A DNA stretch of 37,340 nt from assembly GCA_050010555.1 (NCBI GenBank), contig JBEKKV010000017.1, forward strand, positions 1-37,340, read 5' to 3'. Shown here one piece after another: positions 26,569 to 34,813 of this stretch. Source of the DNA: JALHUB01 sp050010555. GTDB taxonomy: Bacteria > Chloroflexota > Dehalococcoidia > DSTF01 > JALHUB01. Under the pieces are notes generated by a model. The model did no database searches. It saw nothing but the letters and a program-made list of their open reading frames with translations, and was not told the origin of the DNA. Each line of letters starts with the position of its first letter. Position 1 is the first letter of the stretch. The position numbers and the translations under genes were made by a program.

Positions 26569-27479
26569 CTCTCCTCCGACGCCAGCATCTGCAGGAAGGC
26601 GTCCTCCAGGCGGTGTCGCGAAGTCACCGTCTCGACGCCGACGCCGGCGTGCACGAGCGCAGCGACAATGTCCTTGCGGGCCACGCCGTTGAGCGTGACC
26701 GTCAGGCCTGGCGGCTCCGGCTGGACCGGTCCGATTCCCTGGAGGCCCTCCAGCACTTGCCTGGCCTTGTCGGTGTCGTCCACCTCCAGGTAGGCGCTTA
26801 AAGCGGCGCCGACCAACTCGTTCACCGTGCCTGTAGTGATGAGATGGCCGCGGTCCATGACGGCGACATGGCTGCAGACCTGCTCGACCTCGGCGAGGAT
26901 GTGGCTGGAGAGAAAGACGGTGGCGCCGCGCTGGGCCACGGCGCGCAGCGTGGTGCGCATCTCGCGCATCTCTTCCGGGTCGAGGCCGACCGTGGGTTCG
27001 TCGAGCATCAGCAGGTCGGTCTGTCCCAGCAGCGCCTGCGCGATGCCGAGTCGCTGCCGCATGCCGGTGGAGTAGGTGCGTACCTTGCGGTGCACCGCCT
27101 TGCCCAGGTCGGCCATCGCCAGCGCCTCATCCATGTGGGACTCGCGCATAGGCTGGCCGCCGGCGCGCCAGAAGAGCTTGAGGTTATCGAGGCCGGACAT
27201 GTGGGGAACGAACGCCGGCCGCTCTACCAGCGCCCCGACGCGTCGCAGCGTGCGATACCCCGGCCGCACCGGCTGCCCGAAGAGCCGCGCCTCGCCGGCC
27301 GTGGGGTGCACGAGGCCGAGGAGCATGCGTAGAAGCGTGGTCTTGCCGGCGCCGTTGGGACCCAGGAGTCCGAAGACCTGGCCGCTTTCGACCTTCAGGC
27401 TGAGGTTATCCACGACCCTGCCGGCGTTGGGGAAGCTCTTGCTCAACCCGGCAAGTTCGATGGGAAAGGCATCGCTCAA
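26565..27479 (-). CDS. ABC transporter ATP-binding protein
   Basis: A 304-residue ATPase of the CcmA/drug-exporter type. It shows Walker A GPNGAGKTT (40-48), signature YSTGMRQR (136-143, a variant of LSGGQ), and Walker B LLMLDEP (156-162) followed by TVGLDP. A C-terminal domain of about 85 residues follows. It partners the permease directly downstream. The start is TTG at 27479, with AGGGAAG about 10 bases upstream; a nearby ATG is out of frame. A TACAAT (27559-27554 on the minus strand) may be a -10 box, but no good -35 was seen. Confidence 0.9.
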   Translation of the reverse strand: MSDAFPIELAGLSKSFPNAGRVVDNLSLKVESGQVFGLLGPNGAGKTTLLRMLLGLVHPTAGEARLFGQPVRPGYRTLRRVGALVERPAFVPHMSGLDNLKLFWRAGGQPMRESHMDEALAMADLGKAVHRKVRTYSTGMRQRLGIAQALLGQTDLLMLDEPTVGLDPEEMREMRTTLRAVAQRGATVFLSSHILAEVEQVCSHVAVMDRGHLITTGTVNELVGAALSAYLEVDDTDKARQVLEGLQGIGPVQPEPPGLTVTLNGVARKDIVAALVHAGVGVETVTSRHRLEDAFLQMLASEER

Positions 27480-27581
27480 GACGGTAACTTCCCTGTTCCA
27501 GTTCGCGATAGCGAAAGTCGGCGCGCTCGGTCTACCGAGGCGCTCTTTTTCCTATTGTACGACATTCGGGCGCAAAGCGTG

Positions 27582-27906
27582 TTACAGCCGCAAGGTTGTC
27601 GTGATCATGCCGTCCCACTCGCCGATGGTGTGGTCGGAGGTCAGGACGAAGGACTGGGCATCCGGCTTGTAGGCGATGCTTATCTCGCCGGCAAGCTCTT
27701 GCGCCTGTCGGTCGATGACGAACGTGAGGCCGTCGATCTCCTCGACGAGGTCGGTTTCGCGCGCATCGTCGACGAGCAGGCCCAGGGACGGGTCGCAGCA
27801 GCCGGTGAACTGCAGCTCGATGCGGATGGGCGTCCGGATCCCTCGCTCGGTGAGGAGCGACTTGATGGCTTCGGACGCCAGAGGGTCCAGCTTGATCAAC
27901 GTCATG
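27582..27906 (-). CDS. HesB/IscA-like small protein lacking the C-terminal cysteine pair
   Basis: A protein of about 107 residues resembling the iron-sulfur biogenesis (HesB-like) fold in size and strand pattern. The central cysteine region reads FTGCCDPSLGL (C36, C37), but the C-terminal Cys-x-Cys that canonical IscA/SufA use to bind a cluster is absent. It may therefore be a divergent HesB-like protein with another role. ATG 27906 is taken as the start; an upstream TTG (27926) would add seven residues. It lies downstream of the aldehyde/alcohol fusion on the same strand, with a GC-rich hairpin between. Confidence 0.65.
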
Positions 27907-27914
27907 ATGGGAAG

Positions 27915-27941
27915 GGGACGGGACAACGCGCCCCGTCCCCA
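27915..27941 (-). terminator. GC-rich hairpin between the aldehyde/alcohol fusion gene and the HesB-like gene
   Basis: A perfect 9-bp inverted repeat: GGGGACGGG (27915-27923) and CCCGTCCCC (27933-27941) with a 9-base loop. It lies between the stop of the fusion gene and the start of the HesB-like gene. There is no T-run on the minus strand after it, so it is not a standard intrinsic terminator. It could attenuate transcription or protect the 3' end of the upstream message. Confidence 0.45.
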
Positions 27942-27958
27942 TTCTCCCTTCGATTCGA

Positions 27959-30622
27959 CTAGTAAGCCTGTGTGTAGAGATTAAGAATCTCCATCGGGTC
28001 GCCGACGGGACGAGCGTTGAACATCGCGCTTGAGTCGGCCAGCGCATGGAAGGCGCAAAGCCCCAGGCCATCCTGCGGCACGCCGACTTCGCGTAGCCCC
28101 ATCGGGTGGCCGACCTTCTTCATTAGCGCCTCGACCGCGTCGGCTGCCGAGAGCGCCGCCTCACGCTCTTCCATTCCCCGCGTGTCGACGCCCATAGCCT
28201 GCGCGACTTGCGCCAGCTTGTTGGCGGCGTGGTCGACGTTGAAGCGCATGACTTTCGGCAGGACGATGCCGCAGGCCATGCCGTGCGGAACGTTGTGCAG
28301 CGTTCCCACGGTGTGCGCCATCGCGTGCGCCAGGCCGACCTGGGCGATGGTGAACGACCAGCCGGCGACCGTGGCGGCGATCTGCATGTTCAGCCGCGCC
28401 TTCTCGTTGCTGCCGTCTTCCGCGACGATAGGCAGGTTCTCGTTGATCAGGCGAATCGCGTGCAGGGCCAGGCCGTCGCAAATCGGGTTCGCCATGATGC
28501 TCATCATCGCCTCGATGGCGTGGGTGATCGCGTCCATGGCACTGCCGACGGTCATGCCCTTGGGCAACGTCATCGTCATGCGCGGATCGAGGATGGCGAC
28601 GTTTGGCGCGATCCGGGAGTCGGCGATGAAGAGCTTACGGCCGGCCATCTTGTTGGTGATGACGGCAGCGGTCGTTACCTCACTGCCCGTGCCGGCCGTC
28701 GTCGGAACGACGATGTGCGGCGTCTGAGGCTCATCGAGCGTCGCCCAGCGGTTGATGTAGTCGTTGGCCTTGCCGCCGTTCTTGAGCGTTACGCAGACGG
28801 TCTTGCCGGCGTCGATGACGCTGCCGCCGCCGACGCTGACGATGCAGTCGGCCTTGAGCCGGCGCGCCATCTCTGTCGCACTGTCGACGCACTCTAGGTC
28901 AGGGTCCTGGGGGATGGCGTCGAACACGCCGACGCAGAAATCGCCAAGGCTGTTCTTGACGAGGTCGGCCAGGCCGGCCTGCCGGACGCCCGGGTCGGTC
29001 AGGATAAGGGCGTGGCGACCGCCGAGGTCAACAGCCACCTTGCCGAGCGACGACAGAGTACCGTGTCCGGCGATAACCGCCGTGGGGCAGTTGTACGCGA
29101 AGCCTTCGATCTTCTTGTCGTCTCGCATGATGGTGAACGGGAAGTTCGTTTTGGCGTCTGAGTAGTACGGTACGTGGATGCGCTTGACCTGCGTATACTC
29201 TTCCAGGCCCCACTTGCCGAGCTCGCGGCCGACGCCCGACTGCTTGTAGCCGCCGAACGGTACGTATTCGGCGAAGACGTGATAGTTGTTGATCCACATG
29301 GTGCCGGTGCGGACGCCGCGGGCGATCTTTTCGGCGCGGGCGATGTTGGTGGAGAAGACACCACCGGCCAGGCCGTAGATGGAGTCGTTGGCGATGGCGA
29401 TTGCCTCTTCGTCGCTGTCGTACTTGATGACGCAGACGACGGGGCCGAAGATCTCTTCCTGCGCGATGCGCATCTTGTTGTCGACGTTGGTGAAGATGGT
29501 GGGCTCGTAGTAATAGCCACCCTCCATGCCCTTCACCTCGGCGCGCTTGCCGCCGGTAACGACCTGTGCCCCTTCTTCCTTGCCAATCTGCACGTAGTGC
29601 TCGACCGTCGCCAGTTGCTCTTTGCTGACGACCGGGCCCATGTGCGACGTCGGATCGAGCTGGTAGCCAATGCGCATCTCCTCGGCGCGCTTCTTCATCC
29701 GCTCGATGAACTCGTCGTGGATCTTCGAGGGGACGAGGACGCGGGTGCCTGACTCGCAGATCTGGCCCTGGTGGAGGAAGGTGCCGAAGCAGGCGCCCTC
29801 GACGGCGAGGTCCATGTCGGCGTCGTCGAGGATGATGTTGGCGGACTTGCCGCCGAGTTCTAGCGTGACCTTCTTCACGGTGCCGGACGCCAGCCGCATG
29901 ATCTCGCGTCCCACCTCGGTGCTGCCGGTGAAGGCGATCTTGTCGACGGCGGGATGCGTGCAGATGGTGTTGCCCAGCGAGCCGCCGGGACCGGGAATGA
30001 CGTTGAATACGCCGTTAGGGATGCCCGCCGCCTTGGCGCACTCGGCCAGAATGAGGGCGGTGATGGGCGTGTTCGAGGCGGGCTTGACGACGATGGTGTT
30101 GCCCATGATCAGCGCCGGCACGATCTTCCACATCGCAAGCGCCGTCGGGAAGTTCCAGGGGACGATGCCGACGCAAACGCCGATGGGCTCGCGGCGGACG
30201 AACTCGCGTCCGGGGGAGAAGGCGTTTCCGGAGGCGAAGACTTCCTCTTCCATGGGGAACTTGGTCAGCGCATAGGTGGCAAGGTTGCGGGTGAGCAGGC
30301 TGGCCCATAGAGCGATTACTTTGGCGTAATTGATGATCTGGCCGGCGTCCATGCACTCGGCGAGGACCATGCGTATGCCCTGCTGGGATATCTGGTCGGC
30401 GAAGTCCTGGAGCAGGGCCACGCGCTTGGCCAGCTCCATGCCGCTCCAGTCGCCCTTGTCGAAGGCGCGCTTGGCGGCGGCGATAGCGGCCTCGGCGTCG
30501 GCGTTGCCGGCCTTGGCGACTCTGGCGAAGGGAAGGCCGGTGCCGGGGTCGATGGTTTCGAAAGTCGCGCCGTCCTGAGCGTCGACAAATTCGCCGTCTA
30601 TGAAGAGTTTGTATTCATCCAC
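27959..30622 (-). CDS. Aldehyde dehydrogenase / iron-containing alcohol dehydrogenase fusion
   Basis: An 887-residue two-domain enzyme. Residues about 1-485 are a classical NAD(P) aldehyde dehydrogenase with N157 (VPWNFP), general base E255 (LELGGKS) and catalytic C289 (GQICESG). Residues about 505-887 are an iron alcohol dehydrogenase with the nucleotide motif SVGGGSVIDAGK (596-607) and metal ligands D697, H701, H766 and H780. AdhE has the same order of domains, but its aldehyde half is acylating (CoA) and lacks the general-base glutamate; here that glutamate is present, so oxidation to the free acid is expected. GTG 30622 is chosen because AGGAGG (30631-30636) lies 8 bases upstream; the earlier GTG at 30643 is less likely. 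Confidence 0.93.
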   Translation of the reverse strand: MDEYKLFIDGEFVDAQDGATFETIDPGTGLPFARVAKAGNADAEAAIAAAKRAFDKGDWSGMELAKRVALLQDFADQISQQGIRMVLAECMDAGQIINYAKVIALWASLLTRNLATYALTKFPMEEEVFASGNAFSPGREFVRREPIGVCVGIVPWNFPTALAMWKIVPALIMGNTIVVKPASNTPITALILAECAKAAGIPNGVFNVIPGPGGSLGNTICTHPAVDKIAFTGSTEVGREIMRLASGTVKKVTLELGGKSANIILDDADMDLAVEGACFGTFLHQGQICESGTRVLVPSKIHDEFIERMKKRAEEMRIGYQLDPTSHMGPVVSKEQLATVEHYVQIGKEEGAQVVTGGKRAEVKGMEGGYYYEPTIFTNVDNKMRIAQEEIFGPVVCVIKYDSDEEAIAIANDSIYGLAGGVFSTNIARAEKIARGVRTGTMWINNYHVFAEYVPFGGYKQSGVGRELGKWGLEEYTQVKRIHVPYYSDAKTNFPFTIMRDDKKIEGFAYNCPTAVIAGHGTLSSLGKVAVDLGGRHALILTDPGVRQAGLADLVKNSLGDFCVGVFDAIPQDPDLECVDSATEMARRLKADCIVSVGGGSVIDAGKTVCVTLKNGGKANDYINRWATLDEPQTPHIVVPTTAGTGSEVTTAAVITNKMAGRKLFIADSRIAPNVAILDPRMTMTLPKGMTVGSAMDAITHAIEAMMSIMANPICDGLALHAIRLINENLPIVAEDGSNEKARLNMQIAATVAGWSFTIAQVGLAHAMAHTVGTLHNVPHGMACGIVLPKVMRFNVDHAANKLAQVAQAMGVDTRGMEEREAALSAADAVEALMKKVGHPMGLREVGVPQDGLGLCAFHALADSSAMFNARPVGDPMEILNLYTQAY

Positions 30623-30736
30623 TGGGAGTTCCTCCTGTCGCACTCGTTTGTGTGGAGACTCGTCAGGCTTGGCCGTCGGAGAGTCTTTGAGTATCTACGA
30701 TTGCATTCCTCCTTAGCATATCTTGCCGCTTCTAGA

Positions 30737-30756
30737 GGTGATATCAGCATATCACC
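30737..30756. promoter_or_regulatory. Perfect 20-bp dyad in the divergent control region (candidate operator)
   Basis: GGTGATAT (30737-30744), a 4-base spacer, then ATATCACC (30749-30756): an exact inverted repeat in the 292-base gap between the divergent aldehyde/alcohol fusion and hydrogenase operon. It is 115 bases upstream of the fusion start. AGCATATC within it (30746-30753) recurs at 30715-30722, 31 bases away, about three helical turns. The size and symmetry fit a dimeric repressor or activator site. No regulator gene adjoins it. Confidence 0.5.
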
Positions 30757-30863
30757 GGCCCGCCAGTCGGGGGAAGGCCAGCCGAGTGCCGTCGCGGCGG
30801 GAGGCAAAGTGCCCAAGCAGGCATTTTGCCTAACAAATAGGTCCGTTTTGTCGCGAATTTCGG

Positions 30864-30891
30864 TTGCCTTTTTCGCGAGGCCTGTGATACA
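30864..30891 (+). promoter_or_regulatory. Possible hydrogenase operon promoter with two TCGCGA sites
   Basis: TTGCCT (30864-30869) and GATACA (30886-30891) are 16 bases apart, with TG placed as in an extended -10; the hexamers are only partial matches. Two copies of the palindrome TCGCGA (30851-30856 and 30873-30878) lie 22 bases apart, one before and one inside the putative spacer. The hydB start codon is 23 bases downstream. Confidence 0.3.
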
Positions 30892-30914
30892 AAGGCCGAG
30901 GGGTTAGTGACAGA

Positions 30915-31877
30915 ATGTACAAGCTACAAAAAGCCGACCTGAACAACCTAATAGTATCCCTGGCCGGACAGTACCACGTCCTTGCTCCCGTACGCACGGA
31001 CGCGGTACGATTCCAGGAGGTCAAAAGCGCGGATGCGATTGACCTTAGCGGCAACTCCTATCTACCCATCAAGCAGTTCTTCTTTCCACAGCAGGAGACC
31101 CTGTTCGAGTTCGCGGGCGACAAGATTGACGTGCCGCTGCCGGAGTCGGAGAAGCGCGTCTTCTTCGGTGTCCGGCGCTGCGACCTCAACGCCGTCGCCC
31201 ACCAGGACCGCGTCTACCTGGAAGAGCCGCAAAACCCGTACTACGCAGCGCGACGCAAGAATACCGTGTTCGTCGGCCTTCATTGCGCTCAGCCCTGCAA
31301 CCAGTACGCTTTCTGCGGCAGTATGGACCTGAAGGACCACCACGACCTGTGGATGGCCGAACGCGGGGACTACTTCCTGGTTGAAGCGGGCAGCGCGGAG
31401 GGCGAGGGGCTCGCGAAACAGCTCTCGTCCTACCTCAAGCCGACGGATGAGGGCCCGGCGGAGCGTACGGCTCCCGGCACCGACAAGCTCAAGACGACGA
31501 AGATAGCTGCTCTCTACGGCAACCCGGAGTGGGAGAGCGGCGTCAAGTGGTGCCTGAGCTGCGCCGCCTGCACAAGTACGTGCCCGACGTGCTACTGCCA
31601 TGAGATCAGCGACACCGTCGAGGCGTCCGACTTGACGAAGGGACAGCGGATCCGCAGTTGGTCGAGCTGCCAGCTCAAGGAGTTCAGCCGCGTCGCGGGC
31701 GACCTCTTCTTCCGCGAGGCCCGCAGCGAGCGCTTCCGCTTCCGTATCTACCACCAGATCGAGTACTACCGCGAACGCTACGGCGTGACGATGTGCGTCG
31801 GCTGCGGGCGGTGCATCGCCAACTGCCCGACGCGCATCGATTGGGTAAGCATCGTGAACAAGATGGTGGCGCAATGA
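30915..31877 (+). CDS. hydB: Group 3b NiFe hydrogenase, beta subunit (iron-sulfur)
   Basis: A 320-residue iron-sulfur subunit of a soluble NAD(P)-linked (sulf)hydrogenase. It has a cysteine group HCAQPCNQYAFC near the middle, a CLSCAACTSTCPTCYC cluster site near 213-229, and a second ferredoxin motif CVGCGRCIANCPT near the C-terminus (about 295-307). These would carry electrons between the hydrogenase small subunit and the flavin subunit. It is the first of four genes in the order beta, gamma, delta, alpha typical of this group, and overlaps the next by ATGA. GAGGGG precedes the ATG. Confidence 0.92.
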   Translation: MYKLQKADLNNLIVSLAGQYHVLAPVRTDAVRFQEVKSADAIDLSGNSYLPIKQFFFPQQETLFEFAGDKIDVPLPESEKRVFFGVRRCDLNAVAHQDRVYLEEPQNPYYAARRKNTVFVGLHCAQPCNQYAFCGSMDLKDHHDLWMAERGDYFLVEAGSAEGEGLAKQLSSYLKPTDEGPAERTAPGTDKLKTTKIAALYGNPEWESGVKWCLSCAACTSTCPTCYCHEISDTVEASDLTKGQRIRSWSSCQLKEFSRVAGDLFFREARSERFRFRIYHQIEYYRERYGVTMCVGCGRCIANCPTRIDWVSIVNKMVAQ

Positions 31878-32674
31878 CAGACACAAACATCTACCTACCG
31901 CAGCCCGTAAAGGTCCTGGAAAACCTGCGCGAGACCAAAGAGAATTTCCGCCTTATCCTGGACATACCCTTCCAGAACGACCCCGGCCAGTTTGTCCAGA
32001 TCTCGCGGCTGGGGATCGGTGAAGCGCCGATCTCTATCGCGTCCTGGCACCGGGACTACCTCATGCTCCATATCCGTGAAGTCGGAACCGTGACGCGCGC
32101 CCTCGGGCGCTGCAAGCCCGGAGACACGGTGTTCATCCGGGGCCCCTACGGCAAGGGCTATCCGGTGAAAGAGGCCGAGGGACGCAACGTGGTTATCGTG
32201 GCCGGCGGCTGTGGGGTCGCCTCGGTAAAGGGCGTCTTCGACTACATGGAGAAGAATCGCGAGAAGTATAACGAGGTCTACGCCTACGTCGGCTACCGCA
32301 ACTCGAAAGAGGTCATCTTTGAGGACTTCGTCGAGCAATGGAAGAAGGACATGCGCGTCCTGGTGTCGCTGGACACGCTTAGCGAAGGGACGTGCTTCGA
32401 CGCGAGCGAGAGCTTCGTCAGCGACCTCGTGAAGGCGACGAACCTGCCGGCAGGCGATACGGTTGCGATGCTCTGCGGCCCGCCGATCATGATGAAGCTC
32501 TCCGGGCAGGCGCTGCTGAGCAAGGGCCTACGCGAAGACCAGGTGTACGTCTCTGAAGAGCGGCTCATGTACTGCGCCACGGGCACCTGCTGTCATTGCA
32601 TGATCGGCTCCACGTTCACGTGCAAAGACGGACCGGTGTTCCGCTGGGACGAGCTAAAGGAGCACACGTCGTGA
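31874..32674 (+). CDS. hydG: Group 3b NiFe hydrogenase, gamma subunit (FAD/NAD(P) binding)
   Basis: A 266-residue ferredoxin-NADP reductase-like subunit. The flavin domain ends in the group's APISIAS motif; the nucleotide site is VVIVAGGCGVAS; the C-terminal 2Fe-2S site has CATGTCCHCMIG and a later cysteine before KDGPVF, as in dihydroorotate dehydrogenase electron-transfer subunits. It would exchange electrons with NAD(P)H. ATG 31874 overlaps the hydB stop, and its stop overlaps the next gene by GTGA. Confidence 0.92.
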   Translation: MTDTNIYLPQPVKVLENLRETKENFRLILDIPFQNDPGQFVQISRLGIGEAPISIASWHRDYLMLHIREVGTVTRALGRCKPGDTVFIRGPYGKGYPVKEAEGRNVVIVAGGCGVASVKGVFDYMEKNREKYNEVYAYVGYRNSKEVIFEDFVEQWKKDMRVLVSLDTLSEGTCFDASESFVSDLVKATNLPAGDTVAMLCGPPIMMKLSGQALLSKGLREDQVYVSEERLMYCATGTCCHCMIGSTFTCKDGPVFRWDELKEHTS

Positions 32675-33435
32675 GTGAGAAACTGAAAGTCGGAGTCCTG
32701 GATATTACCGGTTGCAACGGCTGCGTGCTCTCCGTCGCTTTCAACGAAGATGAGGTGCTGGACATATTCAACCTGGTTGACGTGCAAGCGTATCGATTTG
32801 TCTCGGACCAGGCGACGGAAGAGATGCCGGAGTTCGACGTCGTCCTGATGGAGGGCATGGTCGCCTCGCCGCGGGACCTCGAACTCCTCAAAAAGGTCCG
32901 CGAGCGGACGAAGGTGCTGGTGGCCCTTGGCTGCTGCGCCCACAGCGGCAACATTCCGGCCTATCGCAAGTGGGCTGATCCGAAAGACCTGGCGTATCTG
33001 CACCACGACAAGACTGACGACATCGCCGACGTAGACCCGACGCCGCAGGACTTTCATGTGAAAGTCGACGCTACGATTCCGGGCTGTCCGCCGAACCGAC
33101 GCGAAATCCTGGAGGTCGTGAAGAGCCTCGTAATCGGCAAGGGCTACCGGCCCTACACGATGCCCGTCTGCGTCGAGTGTCGCCGCAACAACAACCAGTG
33201 TCTGCTTGAGTCCAACAAGCCCTGCCTCGGCTCGATCACGACGGGCGGATGCTTTGCTATCTGCGTCAACGCCGGCCTCGAGTGCTGGGGCTGCCGCGGG
33301 CAGACGGCAGACGCGAACCTGGACGCCTTCATGAAGATGTTGGAGGGCAAAGGGTTCAAGCGTGACTTTATCATCGAACGAATGCGCACCTTTGTTGGTC
33401 TGAAGATTCCTGCGCTAGAAACTACAGCGGGGTGA
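32671..33435 (+). CDS. hydD: Group 3b NiFe hydrogenase, delta (small) subunit
   Basis: A 254-residue small subunit that binds three iron-sulfur clusters. The proximal-cluster ligands are in TGCNGCVLS (C15, C18), LGCCAHSG and PGCPPNR; further cysteines in VCVECRRNNNQC, KPCLG, GGCFAIC and CWGCRG supply the medial and distal clusters. It lacks the N-terminal twin-arginine export signal of membrane-bound uptake hydrogenases, so it is cytosolic. The start is GTG at 32671, overlapping the hydG stop by 4; it overlaps hydA by GTGA. Confidence 0.93.
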   Translation: MSEKLKVGVLDITGCNGCVLSVAFNEDEVLDIFNLVDVQAYRFVSDQATEEMPEFDVVLMEGMVASPRDLELLKKVRERTKVLVALGCCAHSGNIPAYRKWADPKDLAYLHHDKTDDIADVDPTPQDFHVKVDATIPGCPPNRREILEVVKSLVIGKGYRPYTMPVCVECRRNNNQCLLESNKPCLGSITTGGCFAICVNAGLECWGCRGQTADANLDAFMKMLEGKGFKRDFIIERMRTFVGLKIPALETTAG

Positions 33436-34712
33436 GTGTAATGACGACCACGAGTCTAACGCTAGAAGAGATGACCAAGGTTGAGGGCCATGCCATCCTC
33501 ACCCTGAAGATTACCGACGGTAAGGTGGAGGACGTCCACCTCCGCGGCATCGAGGGCAGCCGCTACTTCGAGGGGCTGCTGGTTCACCGCGCCTACAACG
33601 AGGCGTCGTGGATCTCGGCGCGTATCTGCGGTATTTGCAGTTGTGGTCACACGATTGCCGCAATCAAGGCGATGGAAAACGCTCTCGGCGTCCAGGCCTC
33701 GCAGCAGACCGAAGACCTGCGGGTCCTCCTGACGCTGGGCGAGCGCATTCGCAGTCACGCGGCGCACCTGTACTTCCTCGCTCTGCCGGACTACCTGGGC
33801 GCGCCCAACGCCGTCGCCATCGCCGCCGACAAGCCGGACGCGGTGAAGATGGCCGTCGCCATGATGAAGGTCGGCAACGACATGGTGCGGCGAATCGGTG
33901 GACGGGACATGATTCCGGAATCGGCAACTGTGGGCGGCTGGCTGCACTTCCCGTCGCAAGAGGATCTCGATAGTCTTCGGGCACGACTCCAGGAGTTGCG
34001 ACCGGGCGCGGTGGCGACCGCGAACCTATTCAACAGCCTGGACCTGCCGCAGCTAAAGAACACGTCGGAGAACTTCTCGCTGCACAACGAGAAGGAGTAC
34101 CCCGTTCACGAGGGCACGCTCAAGAGCGGCAACCGCGAATTTCCGCAGACGGACTTTGGCAAGGTTGTCGAGGAGTACCACGAGCGGGATCAGACGGCCA
34201 ACTTCGTGGTCCGCGAGGGGCACACCTACATGGTCGGCTCGCTGCCGCGCATGGCCAACAACTTCAACCAACTCTCGCCGGAAGCGAAGAGCCTGGGCGG
34301 CAAGGTGATGGCGAACCTGGACAACCCGTTTTACAACAACCCGGCCCAGGCCGTCGAACTGCTAGACGCTTTCGACCAGTCGATAGCGATGCTCGGACGC
34401 GTCAAAGTGAGGCCCGAGCCGATGGCAGACATAAAGTTCAAGAAGTGCTGGGGCATCGCCGCCATCGAGGTGCCGCGCGGCACTCTCTGGCACGAGTACG
34501 AGCTAGACGATTCAGGTCACATCAGCCGCGCGAACATCATCACGCCGACGGCACAGAATCTGCGCAGCATGGAAGAGGCCATCAAGCTCTACTTGCCGCA
34601 GTTGATGAGCAAGTCTCGCCAGGAAGTGGTCGATGGATTGGAAACGCTCATCCGCTGCTACGACCCATGCCTGTCCTGCGCTGCCCACTTCCTGCGCGTG
34701 GAGGGACTCTAG
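33432..34712 (+). CDS. hydA: Group 3b NiFe hydrogenase, alpha (large, catalytic) subunit
   Basis: A 426-residue large subunit. All four nickel-iron cysteines are present: C66 and C69 in RICGICSCGH, and C413 and C416 in DPCLSCAAH at the C-terminus. Seven residues (FLRVEGL) follow H419; a maturation protease should remove this short tail after nickel insertion. Together with the other three subunits it makes a complete NAD(P)-coupled hydrogenase that evolves or consumes H2. It starts at GTG 33432 (overlapping hydD) or ATG 33441. No hyp maturation genes are in the window. Confidence 0.95.
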   Translation: MSVMTTTSLTLEEMTKVEGHAILTLKITDGKVEDVHLRGIEGSRYFEGLLVHRAYNEASWISARICGICSCGHTIAAIKAMENALGVQASQQTEDLRVLLTLGERIRSHAAHLYFLALPDYLGAPNAVAIAADKPDAVKMAVAMMKVGNDMVRRIGGRDMIPESATVGGWLHFPSQEDLDSLRARLQELRPGAVATANLFNSLDLPQLKNTSENFSLHNEKEYPVHEGTLKSGNREFPQTDFGKVVEEYHERDQTANFVVREGHTYMVGSLPRMANNFNQLSPEAKSLGGKVMANLDNPFYNNPAQAVELLDAFDQSIAMLGRVKVRPEPMADIKFKKCWGIAAIEVPRGTLWHEYELDDSGHISRANIITPTAQNLRSMEEAIKLYLPQLMSKSRQEVVDGLETLIRCYDPCLSCAAHFLRVEGL

Positions 34713-34733
34713 ATCGTTCTAACGTCATCCCCA

Positions 34734-34766
34734 GGCCCGTCTCGGCATTCGCCAGGCGGGCCTTTT
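34734..34766 (+). terminator. Rho-independent terminator after hydA
   Basis: GGCCCGTC (34734-34741) pairs with GGCGGGCC (34755-34762) in an 8-bp stem with one G-T wobble and a 13-base loop, followed by TTTT (34763-34766). It lies 22 bases after the hydA stop, between the hydrogenase operon and the convergent protease gene. Confidence 0.85.
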
Positions 34767-34813
34767 CATGTCTCATTCTGTTGACGGATGTGGGAAGTCG
34801 AAGACGGGCGCGG

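Noticed and set aside
27523..27550. Hairpin GCGCTCGG/CCGAGGCGC followed by TTTTT on the plus strand
   Set aside because: It looks like an intrinsic terminator, but no plus-strand gene ends here; the neighbouring genes are on the minus strand, where no T-run follows the stem.
27959..30622. Annotation of the fusion as AdhE (acetaldehyde-CoA/alcohol dehydrogenase)
   Set aside because: The aldehyde domain has the classical general-base glutamate (E255) and ELGGKS motif, which acylating AdhE domains lack.
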